Assembly (NCBI GenBank): GCA_041846575.1 | Contig: JBGZFC010000105.1 | Span: 1-10,884, forward strand | DNA: 10,884 nucleotides | Source of the DNA: JBGZFC01 sp041846575 | Lineage (GTDB): Bacteria; Bacteroidota; Bacteroidia; Bacteroidales; Dysgonomonadaceae | Direction: 5' to 3' | Part shown: piece after piece, positions 1-6,381 of the stretch | Layout of the letters: each line of letters opens with the position of its first letter | How positions within the stretch are numbered: the stretch's first letter is position 1 | The notes under the pieces: model-generated | Told to the model about the DNA's origin: nothing | Seen by the model: only the letters and a program-made list of their open reading frames with translations | The model's database searches: none | Made by a program: the position numbers and the translations under genes

Positions 1-189
1 GTAGAAAATGTGAACAAATTAATCAGACAATACATCCCTAAAAATAATTATATAACAAAAGATAATATAAATAATATAAAGCAGATACAGTACAAGTTAA
101 ACGGCAGACCGATAAAAAATCTGAAATACAAACAACCATTCAAATTATTTTTTAACTTTGTAAACTCTAAAATTGCATTTGCCGGTTGA
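1..189 (+). CDS. IS30-family transposase, C-terminal end (partial at window edge)
   Basis: The first frame is open from base 1 to a TGA at 187-189, giving 62 residues. The stretch begins VENVNKLIRQYIPKNN, continues through LNGRPIKNLKYKQPFKLFF and ends KIAFAG. This matches the end of IS30-family DDE transposases: the N-G/K-L-I-R-Q-Y-x-P-K segment carries the last part of the catalytic core, followed by the N-x-R-P-R/I-K-x-L-x-(Y/F)-x-x-P segment and a valine/isoleucine-alanine-rich tail. The catalytic Glu region and everything before it lie outside the window, so whether the element is intact cannot be told. Two residues usual in the family (an extra arginine in the NRPRK box, and a hydrophobic run after YIPK) are altered, so the copy may be old. 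The element ends a few bases downstream, just before the tig promoter. Confidence 0.8.
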   Translation, partial: VENVNKLIRQYIPKNNYITKDNINNIKQIQYKLNGRPIKNLKYKQPFKLFFNFVNSKIAFAG

Positions 190-199
190 ATCTACCCAT
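173..199. mobile_element. probable right end of the IS30-type element
   Basis: In IS30-family elements of Bacteroidetes the terminal inverted repeat overlaps the last codons of the transposase. Here the coding end GCATTTGCCGGTTGAATC is followed by TACCC, the expected kind of terminus. The left end is outside the window, so the repeat cannot be paired and the exact border is uncertain. Confidence 0.4.
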
Positions 200-206
200 T
201 CGATTT

Positions 207-238
207 TTTGCATATCTGCAATAATAAATGTATTTTTG
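207..238 (+). promoter_or_regulatory. promoter of tig
   Basis: TTTG at 207-210 and TATTTTTG at 231-238 are separated by exactly 20 bases, which matches the Bacteroidetes housekeeping promoter (TTTG, 19-21 bases, TAnnTTTG). Transcription would begin near 244, giving a leader of about 85 bases before the tig start codon. The promoter lies just outside the IS30-type transposase end, so it is either native or brought in with the IS junction. Confidence 0.6.
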
Positions 239-329
239 CAACCAATTTCGTCAAAATATTTTTGATATAAATCGTCTTGATTTTCAATAACAATAAAACA
301 AAAAATAATATAAAAACAACAAGTTTAAA

Positions 330-1721
330 ATGAAGGTAACACTCGACAAAAAAGACAATGTAAACGGTATCATCAGCATAGATATCGAAAAGTCTGATTA
401 TGAACAAAACGTTGAAAAATCGCTTAATCAATATCGTAATAAAGCCAATATTCCCGGTTTCAGACAAGGGAAAGTGCCAAAACAATTGCTTCGTAAGCTG
501 TATGGTAAATCTATTCTTGCGGAAGAGATTAACAAATTGGTTAGCTATGAACTATATAAATATATCCGAGAGAACAACTTAAATATCTTGGGCGAACCAC
601 TGCCGAATGAAACAGAACAACCGGATATTGATTTCGATAAAGATGAGAACTTTCAGTTTAAATTTGACATCGCATTGGCTCCTGAGTTTGAATTGGCTCT
701 TAACAAGAAAAACAAACTTACTTACTATAACGTAAAAATAGAAGACAATATACTTGATAAACAGATTGAAGCTTACAAACAAAATTTTGGTATATACGAA
801 AAGGTTGAAGATAAATCGGTAGAGACTGACCTTATTAAAGGGGTTATTACCGAACTTGAAAATAGTGAGCCGAAAGAAGATGGCATAGTTATCGAAAACG
901 GCATTTTGATGCCTTCATACCTGAAAGATGAGGCAACAAAAGAGAAATTTATCGGAATCGGTATAAACGAAACTATCGTTTTCAATCCGAAAACAGCATA
1001 CGATAACATTGAAGCCGAAATCGCTTCACTGTTACACACCACAAAAGATAAAGTAGCAGATATAAATTCCGATTTCTCCTTCGAAGTTAAAGAGATTACA
1101 AGATACAAATCGGCAGAGATAAATCAAGCCTTGTTTGATAAAGTATTGGGAGAAGGTGTTGTGTCATCGGAAGAGGAGTTCAGAAATAAAATCAGAGAAA
1201 TTATTTCCGCTCAATTCAAACCTGCTGCCGACAGCTTGTTTATGCAATCAGCAAGAGAACTCATATTAAATAAAATGAAAGATGTTCAGTTTGCTGACGA
1301 ATTTTTGAAAAAATGGCTGCTTGTTTCAAATGAAAGGAATACAGAAGAGTCTATCGAAAAAGAATATCCTGTAATTGTAGAAGATTTGAAATTCCACTTG
1401 GCTAAAGAGAAAATAGCAAAAGAGAACGATATCAAAATAGAGAAAGCAGATATAGAAAAATTGGCTGTAGAAGTTACAAGAGCACAATTTGCTCAATACG
1501 GAATAAACAGTGTATCGCCCGAAATGGAACAAGATTTCGTAAAAAGAATGCTTGGCGATGCAAATACAGTACGCAACTTATCTGAACGAGCTATAGAAGA
1601 CAAAATTAAAAATTGGCTGAAAGAGACAGTAAAAATAAACGACGAAGAAGTTACAACTGAAGAGTTCAACAAATTGCTCGATAAAGATATAGAAAAAGAG
1701 CTACTCGAAGCAGAACAATAA
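330..1721 (+). CDS. tig: trigger factor, ribosome-associated chaperone
   Basis: Trigger factor binds the ribosome at the peptide exit and shields emerging chains. The 463-residue product has the usual family length. The ribosome-docking signature GFRxGxxP is present as GFRQGKVP at residues 43-50, inside the N-terminal domain (about 1-150). A divergent peptidyl-prolyl isomerase-like middle (about 155-250) follows; conservation there is weak, as is usual in Bacteroidetes. A long, charged, helical C-terminal domain (about 260-440) forms the chaperone arms. The start MKVTLDKKDN at 330 is the first ATG after the promoter and is preceded by an A-rich stretch, not a Shine-Dalgarno sequence. It ends in tandem TAA TAA stops. 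The gene heads the tig-clpP-clpX protein-quality cluster. Confidence 0.96.
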   Translation: MKVTLDKKDNVNGIISIDIEKSDYEQNVEKSLNQYRNKANIPGFRQGKVPKQLLRKLYGKSILAEEINKLVSYELYKYIRENNLNILGEPLPNETEQPDIDFDKDENFQFKFDIALAPEFELALNKKNKLTYYNVKIEDNILDKQIEAYKQNFGIYEKVEDKSVETDLIKGVITELENSEPKEDGIVIENGILMPSYLKDEATKEKFIGIGINETIVFNPKTAYDNIEAEIASLLHTTKDKVADINSDFSFEVKEITRYKSAEINQALFDKVLGEGVVSSEEEFRNKIREIISAQFKPAADSLFMQSARELILNKMKDVQFADEFLKKWLLVSNERNTEESIEKEYPVIVEDLKFHLAKEKIAKENDIKIEKADIEKLAVEVTRAQFAQYGINSVSPEMEQDFVKRMLGDANTVRNLSERAIEDKIKNWLKETVKINDEEVTTEEFNKLLDKDIEKELLEAEQ

Positions 1722-1742
1722 TAAGTCTCTTTATCAAACTAA

Positions 1743-1908
1743 GAGGCTGTTTCAAAACAAAGATTACACTAAAAAAAACAGCGAGGTGTTTCAGAAGTAT
1801 TCAAAGGCAATGCGCTGATATTGAGGGCAAATGAGCGTGCTCGAAGTAAGTGATTGAAGACGAATTTCAAAAGCAACGCAACAGTTGGGTGCTTATGAGA
1901 CACCGACA
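1743..1908. repeat. probable MITE-like non-coding element between tig and clpP
   Basis: The left edge GAGGCTGTTTCAAAACAAAG is the kind of terminus seen on IS elements of Bacteroidales and recurs at 9750. Bases 1743-1778 match 9750-9785 at 32 of 36 positions without a gap. The right edge, read on the other strand, gives GGTGTCTCATAAGC, an imperfect inverted copy of the left (9 of 13). Inside, TTCAAAGGCAATGCG (about 1800) and TTCAAAAGCAACGCA (about 1867) are related direct repeats. No reading frame is maintained. The size, about 165 bases, suits a miniature element. Exact ends are a judgement. Confidence 0.5.
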
Positions 1909-1932
1909 TAATAATTCAAATCAATAAACAAA

Positions 1933-2604
1933 ATGAACAACGAATTCAGAAAATATGCCGTAAAACATCTTGGGATGAACGGAAACAGATTGGATAGTTA
2001 TCTCAATCTAAGAAGTCAAGGCGGATACATATCACCTACCATTATTGAGGAGAGACAACTCAACGTTGCTCAAATGGATGTATTCTCTCGTCTGATGATG
2101 GACCGCATCATATTTTTAGGAACTCAAATAGACGACTATACTGCCAATGTAATACAGGCACAACTTCTGTTTTTAGACTCATCAGAGCCGGGAAAAGATA
2201 TTTCGATTTACATCAACTCTCCGGGCGGTTCTGTTTACGCGGGTTACGGCATTTACGATACTATGCAGTTTATTTCCAGCGATATATCTACAATTTGCAC
2301 CGGAATAGCGGCATCTATGGCTGCAGTTTTGTTGGTCGCAGGAACACCGAAAAAACGTTTTGCTCTTACACACTCACGAGTGATGATTCACCAACCGTTA
2401 GGCGGAGTTCAGGGACAAGCATCCGATATAGAGATCACCGCAAGAGAGATTGCTAAAGTAAAACAAGAACTTTTCACCATTATCTCCAAACATTCGGGCA
2501 AACCGGTAGAAGAAGTTGCTCGTGACTCCGACCGCGACTTTTGGATGACTGCAACTGAAGCAAAAGAGTACGGTATGGTTGACGATGTGTTAGTGAAAAA
2601 ATAG
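1933..2604 (+). CDS. clpP: ATP-dependent Clp protease proteolytic subunit
   Basis: ClpP forms the double-heptamer serine-protease chamber that degrades proteins unfolded by ClpX. The 223-residue product has the catalytic triad with the family spacing: Ser128 in GIAASMAAV, His153 in MIHQP, and Asp202 in RDFWM (25 and 49 residues apart, as in E. coli ClpP). The oxyanion loop SPGGSV is at 96-101. The start MNNEFRKYAV gives an N-terminal extension of roughly 40 residues before the mature-like region, as in other Bacteroidetes ClpP. clpX follows after 39 bases and should be co-transcribed. I see no TAnnTTTG promoter in the 211-base gap after tig, so clpP is probably read from the tig promoter through the repeat at 1743-1908. 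Confidence 0.96.
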   Translation: MNNEFRKYAVKHLGMNGNRLDSYLNLRSQGGYISPTIIEERQLNVAQMDVFSRLMMDRIIFLGTQIDDYTANVIQAQLLFLDSSEPGKDISIYINSPGGSVYAGYGIYDTMQFISSDISTICTGIAASMAAVLLVAGTPKKRFALTHSRVMIHQPLGGVQGQASDIEITAREIAKVKQELFTIISKHSGKPVEEVARDSDRDFWMTATEAKEYGMVDDVLVKK

Positions 2605-2643
2605 GATTATTAAAACAATAAAGCAGAAAAACTTAAATGGCAG

Positions 2644-3885
2644 ATGGCAAAAAAATCGAACAACGGTAATCATTGTAGTTTTTGTGGAAGAAACGAAAGC
2701 GAAACTTTGTTATTAATAGCGGGTGTATCGGGATATATCTGTGATATGTGTGCCGACCAAGCTCACGAAATAGTGAATGAAAATTTGAAAAACAAATCTA
2801 ATTCTTCACAATTAAACTTCAAATCATTACCGAAACCGACTCAAATAAAAGATTTTCTTGATCAATATGTAATCGGTCAAGACAGTGCCAAACGCTATCT
2901 TTCCGTATCGGTTTACAACCACTACAAGAGGATATTGCAAGACAAAACCTCCGATGATGTTGAGATTGAAAAATCAAACATCATCATGGTGGGCGCTACG
3001 GGTACAGGTAAAACTCTGTTGGCAAAAACTATAGCCAAAATGTTGCACGTACCGTTTACCATTGTGGATGCAACGGTATTAACCGAAGCCGGATATGTGG
3101 GCGAAGATATAGAAAGTATTCTGACTCGATTGCTGCAAGTGGCAGACTATGACGTACCGGCTGCCGAAAGAGGAATTGTTTTTATCGACGAAATAGATAA
3201 AATTGCTCGTAAAAGCGACAATCCTTCTATAACTCGTGATGTGAGCGGAGAAGGTGTTCAGCAAGGTTTACTAAAACTTCTTGAAGGCTCGGTTGTGAAT
3301 GTGCCGCCGCAAGGAGGACGCAAACACCCCGAACAACGCATGGTTGCGGTAAATACGAAAAACATTTTATTTATATGTGGAGGTGCATTTGACGGAATAG
3401 AGAAAAAAATTGCATCAAGACTCAATACGCGAGTTGTAGGATATGCAACAAATGGCAAAACGGCGACTATCGACCGTAACAATTTAATGCAATACATTAC
3501 CCCTCTCGACTTGAAATCTTTCGGACTTATTCCCGAAATAATCGGTCGTCTGCCAATTCTAACTTATTTAGAACCACTTGACAGAGACGCTCTTATTCGC
3601 ATTCTTACTGAACCTAAAAACTCTATCATAAAGCAGTATGATAAACTGTTTTCAATGGACGATATAGAGTTGACTTGGGATAAAGATGTTTTCGAATATA
3701 TTGTTGATAAAGCAATTGAGTTTAAGCTTGGTGCACGTGGACTTCGCTCAATTGTAGAAACCATAATGATTGATTCTATGTTTAATGTTCCTTCTAAATC
3801 TAATAAAAAGAAAAGCCTACATATTACGCGTCAATACGCTGCGGAACAGTTCGAGAAATCCGATCACAGAAATTTAATCGCATAA
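2644..3885 (+). CDS. clpX: ATP-dependent Clp protease ATP-binding subunit ClpX
   Basis: ClpX is the AAA+ hexameric unfoldase that feeds substrates into ClpP. In its 413 residues the N-terminal zinc-binding domain has Cys11, Cys14, Cys33 and Cys36. Walker A is GATGTGKT (117-124), the pore loop is GYVGED (150-155), Walker B is IVFIDEID (178-185), and the sensor-2 region is GARGLR (363-368). The position of the ClpP-docking IGF loop reads VGY (265-267), as is usual in Bacteroidetes. An ATG seven bases upstream (2637) is out of frame, so the start at 2644 is chosen because it leads directly into the zinc domain. The last residues LIA and TAA end the cluster. In many Bacteroides genomes recQ follows clpX; here a gene-poor region follows. 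Confidence 0.97.
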   Translation: MAKKSNNGNHCSFCGRNESETLLLIAGVSGYICDMCADQAHEIVNENLKNKSNSSQLNFKSLPKPTQIKDFLDQYVIGQDSAKRYLSVSVYNHYKRILQDKTSDDVEIEKSNIIMVGATGTGKTLLAKTIAKMLHVPFTIVDATVLTEAGYVGEDIESILTRLLQVADYDVPAAERGIVFIDEIDKIARKSDNPSITRDVSGEGVQQGLLKLLEGSVVNVPPQGGRKHPEQRMVAVNTKNILFICGGAFDGIEKKIASRLNTRVVGYATNGKTATIDRNNLMQYITPLDLKSFGLIPEIIGRLPILTYLEPLDRDALIRILTEPKNSIIKQYDKLFSMDDIELTWDKDVFEYIVDKAIEFKLGARGLRSIVETIMIDSMFNVPSKSNKKKSLHITRQYAAEQFEKSDHRNLIA

Positions 3886-4065
3886 GACCAATCAATATAA
3901 TACAATGGTTTGTAGTTATTTGAACAATGAATAGAGCAAATTAGGTATAATCTTAATGTAAAGAATTGAGTAGAAAAAGAAATAATTACTAGGAAATATC
4001 TAATTTTAGTTATTACAATATTCCGTTAAATTTTATGCTGCATTTGTGCCATAATATATTAGTTC

Positions 4066-4097
4066 TTTGATATTCTTTTTATTTTTAAGTATGTTTG
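4066..4097 (+). promoter_or_regulatory. strong-match Bacteroidetes promoter
   Basis: TTTG at 4066-4069 and TATGTTTG at 4090-4097 are separated by exactly 20 bases: a full match to the TTTG / TAnnTTTG consensus. The start site would fall around 4103-4105, on the edge of the palindrome at 4104-4117. The transcript would run rightwards, either for a short unrecognised product or as a leader of about 455 bases to the gene at 4561. Confidence 0.6.
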
Positions 4098-4103
4098 GGT
4101 TTA

Positions 4104-4117
4104 TACCATACATGGTA
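4104..4117. promoter_or_regulatory. operator-like palindrome at the predicted start site
   Basis: TACCATACATGGTA has two perfect 6-base arms around AC, and three further A-T pairs can form outside one mismatch (4100-4121). It lies 7 bases after the -7 element, where a bound repressor would block initiation. No regulator gene is in the window, so the partner is unknown. Confidence 0.45.
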
Positions 4118-4408
4118 AAAAATATTTCCGGTAATGATGCGTTGCGATTTACCTCTTTAGTGTGTTAAATGATTGACAAAGACGGCTTTTGCAAAAAAAA
4201 ACATCAACAACAACCATTTTATAGGTTTTCTGCAATTATATTTTTCATTCTATCAGTAATTGAGCATAAAAATCCGGCAAAGTTTGATTACCTTTGCAAA
4301 AAGTTTGATCGGCTTCCAAACGCATTGCGGTGTGATTGTTTATATCAAGTGCAGCTATTTAGCAAAATTCAAATCCCCAAAGTGCACGATACTGAAATTT
4401 ATTAAAGT

Positions 4409-4487
4409 CGTAAGTCTTGAAAATCATATCTTATCTTATAAGCCTTGAAATTACCTATAGAGATGCTTATTTTCAATGACTTATACG
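4409..4487. repeat. long imperfect inverted repeat in the leader of the 4561 gene
   Basis: The left arm CGTAAGTCTTGAAAAT (4409-4424) and the right arm ATTTTCAATGACTTATACG (4469-4487) pair almost fully (one bulged base, plus a 2-base bulge near the end). The loop is 44 bases. It contains a third, directly repeated copy of the left arm, TAAGCCTTGAAAT at 4439-4451, which could pair with the right arm instead. No run of T follows, so it is not a plain terminator. Confidence 0.45.
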
Positions 4488-4560
4488 AGTGTCTTATTGT
4501 TTATTTTGCTGATTATCAGTGTATTAGCTATAAGATTAACGGACTAATTGTTACAACAAA

Positions 4561-4872
4561 ATGATTAATGATAAGTGGCGACTGGCTTTTGGGATTTCTA
4601 CCCTAACACTATTAACAGTAACGTTAATTGGGTTATATTTGATTATTGACCAAGGTATAACAAATGCTTATAATAGCGATGAATATACAAGTACGGAGAA
4701 TGATTTAAATTCATTGATTAAAATAATCAACGAAACAAATTTAACCAAATCAGAGATTGAAACAAAAATGAGAACTCATAAGTTTTATGAGTTTATGAAC
4801 TTTAATCAAGATACTGTTACACTTCAAAGAATAAGTCTTATTTTTGAGAGTGATACTCTAACAAAAATATAA
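4561..4872 (+). CDS. small membrane-anchored protein of unknown function
   Basis: I do not recognise the family with confidence. The 103 residues begin with a short charged tail (MINDKWR), then a hydrophobic span at about 8-29 (AFGISTLTLLTVTLIGLYLI), then a polar domain of about 75 residues. The likely topology is a single N-terminal membrane anchor with the rest outside the cytoplasm. The polar part is acidic to neutral with ENDLNSLIKIINETNLTKSEI, a probable helix, and a C-terminal strand-like TVTLQRISLIFESDTL. Small proteins of this shape (one membrane span, DQG-I-T after it, and an NDL segment) occur in other Bacteroidetes, from memory only. The GH125 gene starts 56 bases later in the same direction, so co-transcription is possible, but nothing in the protein points to sugar metabolism. 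The composition resembles that of neighbouring genes and the frame is clean. Confidence 0.7.
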   Translation: MINDKWRLAFGISTLTLLTVTLIGLYLIIDQGITNAYNSDEYTSTENDLNSLIKIINETNLTKSEIETKMRTHKFYEFMNFNQDTVTLQRISLIFESDTLTKI

Positions 4873-4928
4873 AAACAATGGTAAAATCCAATTGTCAATA
4901 GGTTATATAATGCGTATAAAAAAACATC

Positions 4929-6374
4929 ATGATTTCAAGACGAAAGTTTATAAAACAATCAGCCATCGGAGTTTCTGCTTTAGCTATCAGTCCGGTATGG
5001 TCTAAAAACAGCATAAAGATAGCATCTAAAACGCAAAAATACGTGTCGAACAGACCACCGATTGCTAATCGAAAATTTATATCGAAAGCTGTTGATGCTA
5101 CTATTGAGCGTGTTAAGCCAAAAATAAAAGATGCAAAACTTGCATGGATGTTCGAAAATTGTTTCCCAAATACATTGGATACAACCGTGAATTTCGTTGT
5201 AAAAAATGGCAAGCCTGACACCTTTATCATAACCGGAGATATAGATGCAATGTGGCTTCGCGACTCATCGGCACAAGTTTGGGCTTACTTGCCATTGGTG
5301 AATGATGACGAGAGGCTGAAACAGATGATTGCCGGACTTATCAATCGACAAACGAAATGCATACTTATCGACCCTTATGCCAATGCTTTCAATCCCAAAC
5401 CTATGCCCGACGGACGTTGGATGAGTGATTTCGGAGGAATGAAACCCGAATTACACGAACGGAAATGGGAAATAGATTCCCTTTGCTATCCCGTACGTTT
5501 GGCTCACAGATATTGGAAAACCACAGGCGATACATCGGTTTTCGACAGCAAGTGGCGAGACGCAATGGCTTTGGTGGTAAAAACATTTAAAGACCAGCAA
5601 CGAAAAGACGGAAAAGGCAGTTATCGTTTTCTACGTGTTACCGACCGCCAATTGGACACTCTAAACAACGTTGGATACGGAAATCCGGTAAATCCGGTAG
5701 GACTTATTGTTTCATCATTCCGCCCTTCTGACGATGCCACAACATTCGGATTTTTAGTCCCGTCAAATATATTTGCTGTAACATCGTTGCGCCAGTTGGC
5801 GGAAATTTCGGAAAAGGTTACACGCGACCTGTATTTTGCAAATGAGTGCAAACTTCTTGCCGATGAAGTAGATGCTGCCATAAAAAAATATTGCATCACC
5901 ACACATGCCAATCACGGACAAATATATGCTTACGAAGTGGACGGATTTGGTAATCACTATCTGATGGATGATGCCAACGTTCCGAGCCTATTGGCTATCC
6001 CATATTTGGGAAGCGAGAACGACTATAACGAGATATACCGCAACACACGCAATTTTGTCTTGAGCAATGACAATCCCTATTTCTTTAAAGGCAATGCCGG
6101 AGAGGGAATTGGCGGTCCTCACATAGGTTACGATATGATTTGGCAAATGAGTATTATAATGCGTGCTATGACCTCGAAAAACGATAATGAAATAAAATAT
6201 TGTCTTCGCATGCTCCGAGACACTGATGCCGAGACAGGATTTATACACGAATCTTTTCATAAAGACAATCCTAAACAGTTCACCCGCAGTTGGTTCGCTT
6301 GGACAAATACTCTGTTTGGCGAACTGATTTTAAACCTTGAGAAAGAGAATAAATTGAATCTATCGGATTTATAA
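4929..6374 (+). CDS. GH125 exo-alpha-1,6-mannosidase with twin-arginine leader
   Basis: GH125 enzymes remove terminal alpha-1,6-mannose by inversion and need no metal. The 481-residue product carries family motifs: AWMFENCFPNTLDTT (72-86), GDIDAMWLRDSSAQVW (103-118), SFRPSDDATTFGFLVPSN (263-280), GEGIGGPHIGYDMIWQMSI (391-409) and GFIHESF (437-443). The known catalytic pair of the Clostridium perfringens enzyme (Asp220 and Glu393, 173 residues apart) fits Asp268 of SDD and Glu441 of HESF, which have the same spacing. The N-terminus MISRRKFIKQSAIGVSALAIS is a twin-arginine (Tat) signal with SRRKFIK, so export as a folded protein is expected; there is no lipobox cysteine. The GH92 gene follows after 7 bases and should be in the same operon. 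Likely substrates are host or fungal N-glycan or mannan fragments. Confidence 0.93.
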   Translation: MISRRKFIKQSAIGVSALAISPVWSKNSIKIASKTQKYVSNRPPIANRKFISKAVDATIERVKPKIKDAKLAWMFENCFPNTLDTTVNFVVKNGKPDTFIITGDIDAMWLRDSSAQVWAYLPLVNDDERLKQMIAGLINRQTKCILIDPYANAFNPKPMPDGRWMSDFGGMKPELHERKWEIDSLCYPVRLAHRYWKTTGDTSVFDSKWRDAMALVVKTFKDQQRKDGKGSYRFLRVTDRQLDTLNNVGYGNPVNPVGLIVSSFRPSDDATTFGFLVPSNIFAVTSLRQLAEISEKVTRDLYFANECKLLADEVDAAIKKYCITTHANHGQIYAYEVDGFGNHYLMDDANVPSLLAIPYLGSENDYNEIYRNTRNFVLSNDNPYFFKGNAGEGIGGPHIGYDMIWQMSIIMRAMTSKNDNEIKYCLRMLRDTDAETGFIHESFHKDNPKQFTRSWFAWTNTLFGELILNLEKENKLNLSDL

Positions 6375-6381
6375 TTTTTTT

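Larger units (their letters stand above)
3886..4560. other. gene-poor region between clpX and the mannosidase locus
   Basis: These 675 bases hold no gene I can support. Two overlapping short frames (4169-4405 and 4260-4448) give cysteine- and lysine-rich peptides that resemble no family I know and are not preceded by a clear translation start. What can be supported is regulatory: a promoter at 4066-4097, a palindrome at 4104-4117, a lone TACCTTTG (4289-4296) without a partner TTTG, and a long inverted repeat at 4409-4487. All of these are oriented or placed so as to act on the genes starting at 4561. Confidence 0.5.

Noticed and set aside
773..1108. 111-codon minus-strand frame inside tig
   Set aside because: It is antisense to a well-supported trigger factor gene, is serine-rich low-complexity, and has no family features.
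4289..4296. TACCTTTG as a second promoter in the gap
   Set aside because: It is a full -7 match, but the place for TTTG (about 4265-4268) reads CATA, and the nearest TTG is 26 bases away.
4169..4448. Two overlapping plus-strand frames (78 and 62 codons) in the clpX-4561 gap
   Set aside because: They use different frames over the same DNA, have odd Cys/Lys/His-rich composition, and show no family resemblance or translation start signal. They are left as part of the described gap.
4895..5230. 111-codon minus-strand frame over the GH125 start
   Set aside because: It is antisense to the Tat leader and first GH125 motifs and is a shadow of that coding frame.
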